Part shown: in pieces, positions 44,499 through 52,317 of the stretch
Layout: every line of letters starts with the position of its first letter
Position numbering within the stretch: position 1 is the stretch's first letter
DNA from: Streptomyces canus
GTDB taxonomy: Bacteria; Actinomycetota; Actinomycetes; Streptomycetales; Streptomycetaceae
DNA: 64,000 nucleotides
Direction: 5' to 3'
NCBI RefSeq assembly: GCF_041435015.1
Contig: NZ_CP107989.1
Location: 4,526,001-4,590,000, forward strand
The notes under the pieces: generated by a model
Seen by the model: the letters and a program-made list of their open reading frames with translations, nothing else
What the model was told of the DNA's origin: nothing
Databases searched by the model: none
Position numbers and translations under genes: made by a program

Positions 44499-44592
44499 TC
44501 TCACCCTTGCTTAACGGCACAGTCGCGGAGAGTTCACACCCTTCGAACCTCTCGGCTCCGGAACCACCGAACAGAATGGCTATGCTCACGCC

Positions 44593-45519
44593 ATGGCCGC
44601 TCTAGGATGGCTCACTCCCCGTAGGCGCTCCGCCACGGCGCGGAGCGTGTTGGCAGGCGAGGCCTCGGCGGAGGCTGCGCGCAAGTCCTCCCAGGAGGTC
44701 GAGGAGACCCCTGGTACGGAACCGGAGTCCCAGTTCCCGGTCCTGGGCGACGACAAGGCCGCCGCCTTCTTCGACCTGGACAACACGGTGATGCAGGGCG
44801 CCGCCCTCTTCCACTTCGGCCGTGGCCTGTACAAACGGAAGTTCTTCGAGACCCGCGACCTCGCGAAGTTCGCCTGGCAGCAGGCGTGGTTCCGACTCGC
44901 CGGCGTCGAGGACCCGGAGCACATGCAGGAGGCCCGGGACTCCGCGCTGTCCATCGTGAAGGGCCACCGCGTCGCCGAGCTCCAGTCGATCGGCGAGGAG
45001 ATCTACGACGAGTACATGGCCGAGCGCATCTGGCCGGGCACCCGCGCGCTGGCACAGGCGCACCTGGACGCGGGTCAGAAGGTGTGGTTGGTCACAGCGG
45101 CCCCGGTGGAGATCGCCCAGGTGATCGCCCGCCGTCTCGGCCTCACCGGCGCCCTCGGCACCGTGGCGGAGTCGGTGGACGGCGTCTATACGGGCAAGCT
45201 CGTGGGCGAACCCCTCCACGGCCCCGCGAAGGCGGAGGCCGTCCGGGCCCTGGCGGCGGCGGAGGGTCTCGACCTGTCGCGCTGCGCGGCGTACAGCGAC
45301 AGCCACAACGACATCCCGATGCTCTCGCTGGTCGGCCACCCCTACGCGATCAACCCGGACACCAAGCTCCGCAAGCACGCCCGTCAACTGGACTGGCGCC
45401 TGCGCGACTACCGCACAGGCCGCAAGGCGGCGAAGGTCGGCATCCCGGCGGCGGCCGGCGTGGGAGCGGTGGCAGGCGGTACGGCGGCGGCGATCGCCCT
45501 GCACAAACGCCGCCGGTAG
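44593..45519 (+). CDS. HAD-IB family phosphatase (SerB/CicA-like)
   Basis: The 308-residue protein has the HAD motif I FFDLDNTVM, motif II VWLVTAAPVE, and motif III/IV AYSDSHNDIPML. A hydrophilic ~50-residue N-terminal extension precedes the domain, and the C-terminus has a Gly/Ala-rich hydrophobic segment (AAAGVGAVAGGTAAAIAL) before KRRR, possibly membrane-associating. Similar proteins include phosphoserine phosphatases and lipid-phosphate phosphatases; the substrate is unknown. It is divergent from glutaredoxin. Confidence 0.88.
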   Translation: MAALGWLTPRRRSATARSVLAGEASAEAARKSSQEVEETPGTEPESQFPVLGDDKAAAFFDLDNTVMQGAALFHFGRGLYKRKFFETRDLAKFAWQQAWFRLAGVEDPEHMQEARDSALSIVKGHRVAELQSIGEEIYDEYMAERIWPGTRALAQAHLDAGQKVWLVTAAPVEIAQVIARRLGLTGALGTVAESVDGVYTGKLVGEPLHGPAKAEAVRALAAAEGLDLSRCAAYSDSHNDIPMLSLVGHPYAINPDTKLRKHARQLDWRLRDYRTGRKAAKVGIPAAAGVGAVAGGTAAAIALHKRRR

Positions 45520-45834
45520 CCGGGCGAACACACCAATCCACGGGTTTTACGGGCGTAACCCCGTGTGCAGGCACATTGGCTGCACACGGCCACAACACGC
45601 CCTGTTCCCTGGCAGAACACGACCGCTTCCGATCAACAACCGGCCACTCTCCGGCACTTGAACTGCTCCCAATCGGTTACAGAAGCGACGTAATCGATGA
45701 ATAGAGCAACTGGGTGTAGCAGAGCCTGCACTAAGCGTTATTCTCCTCAGACGCAATCCGGTACCCCTTCCGTCGCTACGACGGGTGAACGGTCCGGTAC
45801 TGCACGTGATGGAAGCTCTGCCTCTGGGAGTCCC
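45520..45834 (+). other. Upstream region of bldN
   Basis: About 315 bases without a credible gene before bldN. It should contain the bldN promoter and, by analogy with S. coelicolor, BldD binding. I could not identify a convincing site by eye. Confidence 0.5.
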
Positions 45835-46608
45835 GTGTACCCACACGTCGGGGTTGACGCCTCGGGCCTGGCTACGCTGCGCGCAACGGTCCAAGACCTG
45901 TTGCGCGGCTTCGTCCCCACCGCGTACGCCGTCCCCGCCCTCGCCGCAGCCGCGGCACCGATCGGCCCGTGCTACGCACTGGCCGACGGTTCCGCGGCCG
46001 TCGGCAGACGAGGGCGTTCGACCGGCGCCGCCCCCGCCCGCCGTCCGGCCGCGGACAGCGACAGCGCCCGCATGATGGACCTGGTCGAACGCGCCCAGGC
46101 CGGCGAGGCCGACGCCTTCGGCCGCCTGTACGACCAGTACAGCGACACGGTGTACCGGTACATCTATTACCGGGTAGGAGGTAAGGCCACCGCCGAGGAC
46201 CTGACGAGCGAGACATTCCTGCGCGCGCTCAGAAGGATCGGCACGTTCACCTGGCAGGGCCGCGACTTCGGTGCCTGGCTCGTCACCATCGCCCGCAACC
46301 TCGTCGCCGACCACTTCAAGTCGAGCCGGTTCCGTCTCGAGGTCACCACCGGCGAGATGCTCGACGCCAACGAGGTCGAGCGCTCGCCCGAGGACTCCGT
46401 CCTGGAGTCGCTCTCCAACGCCGCACTGCTGGACGCCGTCCGCCGGCTCAACCCCCAGCAGCAGGAGTGCGTGACCCTTCGTTTCCTCCAGGGCCTCTCC
46501 GTTGCCGAGACCGCCCGGGTGATGGGCAAGAACGAAGGCGCCATCAAGACCCTCCAGTACCGGGCCGTGCGCACCCTGGCCCGTCTCCTCCCGGACGACG
46601 TCCGCTGA
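45835..46608 (+). CDS. bldN: Developmental ECF sigma factor BldN (made as a proprotein)
   Basis: GTG 45835 after GGGAG gives 257 residues. The first ~85 residues (YPHVGVDASGLATLRATVQD ...) form the long N-terminal extension known for S. coelicolor BldN, which is removed to give the mature sigma factor. Region 2 follows (AFGRLYDQYSDTVYRYIYYR; AEDLTSETFLRALRRIGTF; FGAWLVTIARNLVADHFKSS) and then region 4 (QECVTLRFLQGLSVAETARV; GAIKTLQYRAVRTLARLLP). BldN is needed for aerial hyphae and drives bldM, chaplin and rodlin genes. The anti-sigma gene rsbN follows. Confidence 0.95.
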   Translation: MYPHVGVDASGLATLRATVQDLLRGFVPTAYAVPALAAAAAPIGPCYALADGSAAVGRRGRSTGAAPARRPAADSDSARMMDLVERAQAGEADAFGRLYDQYSDTVYRYIYYRVGGKATAEDLTSETFLRALRRIGTFTWQGRDFGAWLVTIARNLVADHFKSSRFRLEVTTGEMLDANEVERSPEDSVLESLSNAALLDAVRRLNPQQQECVTLRFLQGLSVAETARVMGKNEGAIKTLQYRAVRTLARLLPDDVR

Positions 46609-46682
46609 GAGGGCACGCCCGGTAACCGCCAACTCGCTCTCGGTGAAAGTCCGTTGCCTTCCCGATCCGATCATCCGCCGTC

Positions 46683-46711
46683 CGTAACCCAAGTGCCACG
46701 CCGCTCGTTGT
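46683..46711 (+). promoter_or_regulatory. Candidate sigma-BldN promoter of rsbN
   Basis: CGTAAC, a 17-base spacer and CGTTGT lie ~130 bases before the rsbN start. They resemble the CGTAAC-N16/17-CGTTGA-like pattern reported for BldN-dependent promoters, as I recall it. Autoregulation of rsbN by BldN is known in S. coelicolor/S. venezuelae. Confidence 0.55.
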
Positions 46712-46841
46712 GCGGGATGCAGGCTCCCTGTGGTCACTCCCTGGCCGACTTCGATCACTCGATCGTGTGCTCGTGGTCAGGGTGTGCAACCCTCAGGACC
46801 CCCTGGGGAGTCGACCGTCATGACGAGAGGAGGTGCCGCCA

Positions 46842-48053
46842 GTGATCGCGAACGTATCGGCGCACCGGCGGGCGAACGCCTTCGCCCAGGCCCTGGAGGA
46901 GCAGTCCGACCGGGACCCGGCGGCCGAGCAGTCCGAAGGACACCAGCCGGCCGCTGGGGAACACACCGGGCAGGACCGCCTGTTGACCCTCGCGGAGTGT
47001 CTTGGCGAGCTGCCCAGGCCTGAGCTGGACCCTGAGGTCAAGGTCGTCCAGCGAGCCCAGCTCGTGGCCGCGATGGAGGCCATGCTGCTGGAGGGCGACG
47101 GGGTGGAACCCGCGGTGCCCGGGCAGCGGTCCCATCGGGCGGGAGCCGCCCACCGGGCGAGTCCGCTCGGGAAACTGCGACCGCGTTCCCGGCTCAGCAA
47201 GAGCCTGGCCGCGGGCGGCCTGAGCGTCGGAGTCGCCGCCGGAGCCTTCGGCGGAGTGGCCGCGGCCAGCTCGGACGCCCTGCCCGGGGACTCGCTGTAC
47301 GGCCTCAAGCGCGGCATCGAGGACTTCAAGCTCAGCTACCTGTCCGAGGGCGACGACGAGCGCGGTGTCGCCTACCTCGACCAGGCCTCCACCCGGCTGA
47401 GCGAGGCCCGCCGCCTGATGGAGCGCGACCGGGGCGGTCACCTCGACCACGAGTCCCTGAGCGAGATCCGCCGCGCCCTGTCCGGCATGCAGCACGACGC
47501 CGCCGAAGGCCACCGCCTGCTGCACGAGGCGTACGACCGCGACCCGAACTCCCTGGGCCCCATCCAGGCTCTCTCCAGCTTCTCGCGCTCGCACCGCGAG
47601 GCCTGGGGCGCGCTTCGCGAGCGGCTGCCCGTGCAGCTCGGCGACGTCAGCAACCAGGTGTCCTCGGTCTTCGACGCCATAGACGAAGAGGTCGCCCCGC
47701 TGCAGTCCCTCCTGCCCGAATCCCCCGCCCGGAGCGGTGGCTCGGGACAGCGCCAGCGCTCCGGGACGGCGTCCTCGGACACCTCGACCGGTTCCGGCCG
47801 GTCCACGGCTCCGGGCACCGGCGGCTCCTCCGAGCACAGCGGCGGCAGCAGCCCCAGCAAGTCGGCCACCTCCGGCGGCGAGGACGACGGCCTGCTCGGC
47901 GGCAACACCGGCGGCCTCCTGGACCCGCCGAAGGCCACCGGCACCGCCACCCCGACCTCCCCCGCCCCGTCGTCCGACCCGGACGTCACCCTCCCGCCCC
48001 TCCTCCCGGGCCTCCTGCCCGGCCTGGGAATCGACGGCGAGAACACGAACTAG
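46842..48053 (+). CDS. rsbN: Anti-sigma factor RsbN (DUF5667 domain)
   Basis: GTG 46842 lies 9 bases after AGGAGG and gives 403 residues (IANVSAHRRANAFAQALEEQ). The GTG nine bases upstream lacks such spacing. A cytoplasmic N-terminal part is followed by one membrane segment (about residues 125-148, LAAGGLSVGVAAGAFGGVAA). The extracellular DUF5667 region begins DALPGDSLYGLKRGIEDFKL, and the tail is Ser/Gly/Pro-rich. RsbN binds and inhibits BldN. The position behind bldN and its own candidate BldN promoter support the assignment. Confidence 0.9.
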   Translation: MIANVSAHRRANAFAQALEEQSDRDPAAEQSEGHQPAAGEHTGQDRLLTLAECLGELPRPELDPEVKVVQRAQLVAAMEAMLLEGDGVEPAVPGQRSHRAGAAHRASPLGKLRPRSRLSKSLAAGGLSVGVAAGAFGGVAAASSDALPGDSLYGLKRGIEDFKLSYLSEGDDERGVAYLDQASTRLSEARRLMERDRGGHLDHESLSEIRRALSGMQHDAAEGHRLLHEAYDRDPNSLGPIQALSSFSRSHREAWGALRERLPVQLGDVSNQVSSVFDAIDEEVAPLQSLLPESPARSGGSGQRQRSGTASSDTSTGSGRSTAPGTGGSSEHSGGSSPSKSATSGGEDDGLLGGNTGGLLDPPKATGTATPTSPAPSSDPDVTLPPLLPGLLPGLGIDGENTN

Positions 48054-48061
48054 CTCTTCCG

Positions 48062-48112
48062 GTACGACGACGGGGGCGCCCCTTCCACGAAGGGGCGCCC
48101 CCGTCGTCGTAC
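48062..48112. terminator. Very long hairpin terminator after rsbN
   Basis: A perfect 23-bp stem (GTACGACGACGGGGGCGCCC ... ) with a 5-base CCACG loop begins 9 bases after the rsbN stop. It stands between rsbN and the convergent acyltransferase remnant. Confidence 0.9.
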
Positions 48113-48129
48113 GACAGAAAAGATCAGCG

Positions 48130-48358
48130 GACCTGGCCGGTCAGGTTGAACATCAACATCGCGCCCCATCCACCCTGCCGCCCTGGCGCAGCGGGGTCGT
48201 CCTCGCGGCCAGGACCCGCATCGTCGGAAGCCATGTCCGCGCACCGATGCCGAACTGAATCGTCCACTTCGTCGGCAGCGGGACCGCTCCGAGGGGACCC
48301 AGCCACGGGAAGGTCGGGGTGAGCGGGAAGTACGGGAAGCCCAGCAGACGGGCCAGCG
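48130..48358 (-). pseudogene. Truncated tandem copy of the adjacent acyltransferase gene's 3' part
   Basis: Bases 48249-48358 match 48588-48697 of the intact gene with only four differences that I can see, and 48130-48161 match 48510-48541 with two. In the copy the two segments are separated by an unrelated ~87-base stretch instead of 46 bases. On the minus strand LARLLGFPYFPLTPTFPWLG and PLGAVPLPTKWTIQFG are kept in one frame, but LMFNLTGQVR falls in another. The amino-terminal two thirds and the catalytic motif are missing, so the copy cannot be functional. Confidence 0.88.
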
Positions 48359-48446
48359 ACCCATCCACATGGCCGCCCTCGCACCGCTCCGCGGGCTTCG
48401 CACGGCTGCGCCGGACTCCGTCCAGCGGCTCCACACCCGGGAAGAC

Positions 48447-49499
48447 TCAGAAGAACACGGACCTCCGCTGCACCAGCAACTTGTACAACGTGTGCTGGAT
48501 CTGTTCCCTGACCTGGTCGGTCAGGTTGAACATCAGCATCGGATCCTCCGCGGCCTCCGGCGGGTAGCCGTCCGTGAGGATCGGCTCGCCGAACTGAATC
48601 GTCCACTTCGTCGGCAGCGGAACCGCACCGAGGGGACCCAACCACGGGAAGGTCGGGGTGAGCGGAAAGTACGGGAAGCCCAGCAGACGGGCCAGCGTCT
48701 TCGCGTTGCCGATCATCGGGTAGATCTCCTCCGCGCCCACGATCGAGCACGGAATGATCGGGGTGCGCTGACGCAGAGCCGTGGAGACGAACCCACCCCG
48801 GCCGAAGCGCTGGAGCTTGTAGCGCTCGCTGAACGGCTTGCCGATGCCCTTGAAGCCCTCCGGCATCACACCGACCAGCTCACCGCGCCCCAGCAGCCGC
48901 TCGGCGTCCTCCGCGCAGGCGAGGGTGTGCCCGGCCTTGCGGGCGAGTTCGTTGACCACCGGCAGCATGAACACCAGGTCCGCCGCCAGCAGCCGTAGAT
49001 GCCGGTTAGCGGGGTGCTGGTCGTGGACGGCGACCTGCATCATCAGGCCGTCCAGCGGCAGCGTCCCGGAGTGGTTGGCGACGATCAGCGCGCCGCCCTC
49101 CGCCGGGATGTTCTCGACGCCCTTCACCTCGACCCGGAAGTACTTCTCGTACACCGGCCGCAGCAGGGACATCAGGACCTGGTCGGTGAGTTCCTCGTCG
49201 TAGCCGAAGTCGTCGACCTCGTAGTCCCCGGTGAGCCGGCGGCGCAGGAAGCTGAGGCCTCCGGCGATCCGCCGCTCCAGGCCGCCCTCGTCGTTCGCCT
49301 GCTGCGGCGGCTCTTCCTCACGCGTCACAGGAACATCATCCTGCCCGGAGGCCCTGCTGGGCAGGGGCTGGACCTCACGGACCAGCGCGGGCTCGGAGCC
49401 CTTGCGCCGGCTCCCCCCGCCACGGCGCCGCGCCGGCCGCTGTACGGCGCCTGCGCGGGACCGGTCGTCGTCGAACGGAATGACCTTGGCGTCCGCCAT
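48447..49499 (-). CDS. 1-acyl-glycerol-3-phosphate-type acyltransferase (PlsC-like)
   Basis: The 350-residue protein has a long charged N-terminal region (about 1-110) and then an acyltransferase domain: IVANHSGTLPLDGLMMQVAV supplies the catalytic His/Asp, and GELVGVMPEGFKGIGKPFSE the phosphate-binding segment. TPIIPCSIVGAEEIYPMIGN follows. It would acylate a lysophospholipid or similar acceptor at the membrane; its acceptor is unproven. It is 14 bases from the epimerase gene upstream and probably co-transcribed. Its 3' part is partly duplicated downstream. Confidence 0.87.
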   Translation of the reverse strand: MADAKVIPFDDDRSRAGAVQRPARRRGGGSRRKGSEPALVREVQPLPSRASGQDDVPVTREEEPPQQANDEGGLERRIAGGLSFLRRRLTGDYEVDDFGYDEELTDQVLMSLLRPVYEKYFRVEVKGVENIPAEGGALIVANHSGTLPLDGLMMQVAVHDQHPANRHLRLLAADLVFMLPVVNELARKAGHTLACAEDAERLLGRGELVGVMPEGFKGIGKPFSERYKLQRFGRGGFVSTALRQRTPIIPCSIVGAEEIYPMIGNAKTLARLLGFPYFPLTPTFPWLGPLGAVPLPTKWTIQFGEPILTDGYPPEAAEDPMLMFNLTDQVREQIQHTLYKLLVQRRSVFF

Positions 49500-49513
49500 C
49501 GTTGATGCGCTCC

Positions 49514-50575
49514 TCAGTTGGCGCTCTGCGTCGGGGGGTGGCCGCCGCCCGCGAGGGGCAGCGCGGCGATCCTGTCGACGGCCCCCGAGAGGGCCTCCGG
49601 CGGCAGCAGCCCGGGTCCCTGGCTGCGTGCGAACTCCGCGAAGGTCTCCGCCGTCGTGTACTTCGGCCGGAATCCGAGCGTCTCACGCATCTGGACCGTC
49701 GACACGACCCGGCCGTGGGTGAGCAGCCGGATCTGCTCGGGCGAGAAGTCCGTCATGCCGAGCGTCCGCACCAGCGACCCGGCCCAGGTGACGGCGGGCA
49801 GCAGCAGGGGCACGGTGGGCCTCCCGAGCCGCCGGGAACACTGCGACAGCAACAGGACCCCGTCGCCCGCGATGTTGAAGGTGCCGCTGTTGAGCGTGCC
49901 CCGCTCCGGTTCGTGCGAGGCGATCCTGAGCACCTCGATCACATCGTCCTCGTGCACGAACTGCAGCCGGGGGTCGTACCCGAACACGGTCGGCAGCACC
50001 GGCAGCGCGAAGTACGAGGCGAGCGGCGTGTCCGCCGTCGGCCCCAGGATGTTGGCGAACCTCAGCACACACACGGCCACGTCCGGCCGCCGCCGCGCGA
50101 AGCCCCGTACATACCCCTCGACCTCGACCGTGTCCTTGGCGAAGCCGCCGGACGGCAGGGACTTGGGCGGCGTGGTCTCCGTGAACACGGCGGGATCGCG
50201 CGGCGCCGAGCCGTACACGTTCGTGCTGGACTTCACCACGAGCCGCTTGACGTTCGGCGACTTCTGACAGGCCCCGAGGAGCTGCATGGTGCCGATGACG
50301 TTGGTCTCCTTGACCGTGGTCCGGCTCCCGCTGCCGAGCGCCATCGCCGTCACATCCAGGTGTACGACGGTGTCGGCGGCCGTTTCGGCCAGTACCCGCG
50401 CGATGCCGGGCTGCCGGATGTCCGCCTGGACGAAGTCGGCACCGCCCAGATGGTGCTCCGGCGCCACCGCGTCCACGGCGATCACCCGGTCCACTTGCGG
50501 GTCACGCTGGATGCGTCGTACGAACCGGCCCCCCAACTGCCGGGCCACTCCGGTCACGAGCACGACCTTTCCCAA
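49514..50575 (-). CDS. NAD-dependent epimerase/dehydratase (extended SDR)
   Basis: TTG 50575 lies 8 bases after GGAAGG and gives 353 residues beginning MGKVVLVTGVARQLGG, where the dinucleotide-binding motif is in the expected place; no ATG/GTG start fits. Further SDR features are FVQADIRQPG, STNVYGSAPRDP and the region KDTVEVEGYVRGF. The typical active-site YxxxK is not obvious, so the catalytic activity is uncertain. It precedes the acyltransferase gene, forming a likely two-gene operon for an envelope lipid or glycan step, which is inference. Confidence 0.82.
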   Translation of the reverse strand: MGKVVLVTGVARQLGGRFVRRIQRDPQVDRVIAVDAVAPEHHLGGADFVQADIRQPGIARVLAETAADTVVHLDVTAMALGSGSRTTVKETNVIGTMQLLGACQKSPNVKRLVVKSSTNVYGSAPRDPAVFTETTPPKSLPSGGFAKDTVEVEGYVRGFARRRPDVAVCVLRFANILGPTADTPLASYFALPVLPTVFGYDPRLQFVHEDDVIEVLRIASHEPERGTLNSGTFNIAGDGVLLLSQCSRRLGRPTVPLLLPAVTWAGSLVRTLGMTDFSPEQIRLLTHGRVVSTVQMRETLGFRPKYTTAETFAEFARSQGPGLLPPEALSGAVDRIAALPLAGGGHPPTQSAN

Positions 50576-50727
50576 GATCAGCGCCTTCCTTCCAGCCCTC
50601 GTACCGCCCTGGTCCTGTGCCGCGTTCCCCGTGTGCGCCAACCTAGCGGGTTGTTGTTGCGCTGTGATGACCGCCCACTGCATGAGGTGACGACATCCAG
50701 CCCACGGAGTACGTCCTGACACGCGTA

Positions 50728-50758
50728 TGGCCCCCCACCGGCAAGAGGTGGGGGGCCA
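50728..50758. terminator. Hairpin terminator downstream of the bL37 gene
   Basis: A perfect 12-bp stem (TGGCCCCCCACC with its complement) and a 7-base loop lie 24 bases beyond the minus-strand stop of the tiny ribosomal gene. Confidence 0.8.
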
Positions 50759-50782
50759 CAAAACACGCTTTCGCGGCGTCGC

Positions 50783-50881
50783 CTACTTCTTGTTGCGACG
50801 CTGAACGCGCGTGCGCTTGAGCAGCTTGCGGTGCTTCTTCTTGGCCATCCGCTTGCGCCGCTTCTTGATAACAGAGCCCAC
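50783..50881 (-). CDS. Ribosomal protein bL37 (AURKAIP1/COX24-domain, 32 residues)
   Basis: GTG 50881 opens a 32-codon frame that reads [20 protein letters not shown] and continues [12 protein letters not shown]. This matches the actinobacterial small basic ribosomal protein with an AURKAIP1/COX24 domain, called bL37 in mycobacterial ribosome structures. It lies between the epimerase and bdtA-like genes and has its own terminator. Confidence 0.9.
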   Translation of the reverse strand: MGSVIKKRRKRMAKKKHRKLLKRTRVQRRNKK

Positions 50882-51058
50882 GACTACCCTCGCTCACTTC
50901 TCATCACTCGGTGCTGGGCGCCATGGGCCCATACGACCTTCGACGGGCTAGCCTACCCGCCCGAGCGCTGAGGTCGTAATCGAGGGGAACCGGGGAGATC
51001 AGGCAGGGGTCCACGAGTGCCCTGAGGCCCCCTTGAGACCTCCCCGAGTCCGCTGTCG

Positions 51059-51268
51059 TCAGGCCGTCTCCACCCCCACATAACTCTCGCGGAGGTACTC
51101 GTGAACCGCGTTCTCGGGGACGCGGAAGGACCGCCCCACCCTGATCGCGGGCAGATGACCGCTGTGCACCAGCCGGTACACGGTCATCTTCGACACTCGC
51201 ATCACCGAGGCGACTTCCGCCACGGTAAGGAACTGAACCTCGCTCAGAGGCCTCTGCTCAGCAGCCAT
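51059..51268 (-). CDS. bdtA: Excisionase/BldC-like DNA-binding protein (BdtA)
   Basis: ATG 51268 gives 69 residues made almost wholly of a MerR/excisionase-type winged helix: LTVAEVASVMRVSKMTVYRL, VHSGHLPAIRVGRSFRVPEN. The sequence and location agree with S. coelicolor SCO3328 (bdtA), a BldD target, as I recall it. It is a probable transcription factor of the developmental network. Half-sites GTGACT and GCTCACT lie ~50-75 bases upstream and could belong to a BldD operator, but this is not certain. Confidence 0.75.
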   Translation of the reverse strand: MAAEQRPLSEVQFLTVAEVASVMRVSKMTVYRLVHSGHLPAIRVGRSFRVPENAVHEYLRESYVGVETA

Positions 51269-51397
51269 GACACACCTGAACCTTCCGCACTCGACGGCCA
51301 CCGGCTTCCCCTTCCGGTGACTCTTCGTCGCTGCGTGCTCACTCCCCAATGTAGGGGCGGGTGATGCAAGTGGGGAAGAGGTGCACCCATCGGCGGC

Positions 51398-52213
51398 CTA
51401 CTGTGACAGACACGCTCGATTGAGTACGTAGCGGGTCAGCGGCAGGTAGTAATCAGACCGCACAGCGTCATCAAGTGGAACGACGACGGACACGACCCCC
51501 TCGGCCTCCCCCACAAAGAGCGCGGGGTCATCCGTATCCGCGAGCCCAATGGCCTCAAACCCCAGCTGACCTGCTCCGCAGACCCATCCGTGGTCCCCGA
51601 CCACGAGCTCGGGAAGCGGCCCGCCGCTCTCCGCGGCGGCCGCCAGCACGGTACGAACCGGGAGCGGCGAGTGCGAGTGTGCGCCGGTCTCACAACCGGA
51701 GCTCTTCGCGTCCGGTTCCCGGACGAGCGCGACTCCTCGTACGTAGTCAAGGTTGTACGTGCGTAGACCGAACCGGGTCGTTATGTCGACACAGTGGCCA
51801 TGCGCAGGGGTGAGGACGGTACATCCCGCCGCCGAGAGGGCGTCCGCGATGGCGGCGTAGAACCCGAGCAGTCGGTGCGGATGGCCGGTGCCGAGGAGCA
51901 CGGCCCCCTGGCGCTGGGCGGTTGCCTCGAGCCGCTCCGCGAAGGCGTCGAGCGCGACGAGGGTTCGCTCAGGGTCAATCACATCATGGCCACTTGTGTG
52001 CCGCGGATCGCCCGAAACTCCGCACTTGTCGGCCATGAGACCGATCAAATCCCGCTCGTTCCACGACCACTCGGGATCGATCCCGATCAGCACCCTCGGA
52101 TCCCGAGCCGCGAACAACCGGTAACTCCGCAGACTCTCCTCGCGGGAGGTGGCCACGGGCCCGGCCATACGAGCGGCCAGCAGATGGGCGCGGAGGGCAC
52201 CGGTGCTCAACAC
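51398..52213 (-). CDS. Conserved actinobacterial phosphatase-like protein
   Basis: GTG 52213 gives 271 residues, but the conserved-looking segment FPSLLRLASVTITH just before it suggests a start further upstream, perhaps the non-standard CTG at 52258. Recognisable segments are EWSWNERDLIGLMADKCGVS, LLGTGHPHRLLGFYAAIADA, LPELVVGDHGWVCGAGQLGF and VVVPLDDAVRSDYYLPLTRY. Streptomyces orthologues are annotated simply as phosphatase. His and Asp residues in GTGHPHR and VVGDHGW could bind metal. The substrate is unknown. Confidence 0.72.
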   Translation of the reverse strand: MLSTGALRAHLLAARMAGPVATSREESLRSYRLFAARDPRVLIGIDPEWSWNERDLIGLMADKCGVSGDPRHTSGHDVIDPERTLVALDAFAERLEATAQRQGAVLLGTGHPHRLLGFYAAIADALSAAGCTVLTPAHGHCVDITTRFGLRTYNLDYVRGVALVREPDAKSSGCETGAHSHSPLPVRTVLAAAAESGGPLPELVVGDHGWVCGAGQLGFEAIGLADTDDPALFVGEAEGVVSVVVPLDDAVRSDYYLPLTRYVLNRACLSQ

Positions 52214-52317
52214 GTGAGTGATGGTGACGGAGGCGAGGCGAAGGAGGGATGGGAACAGGGAAACACCGCACAGTTGGCGTAACCGGAGCCTGCACGGCTG
52301 CCCGCGGTCGGGACCTG

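Noticed and set aside
48124..48750. Open frame spanning the acyltransferase copy and the 3' part of the intact gene
   Set aside because: It reads the intact gene out of frame and contains only fragments of the copy, so it is not a gene.
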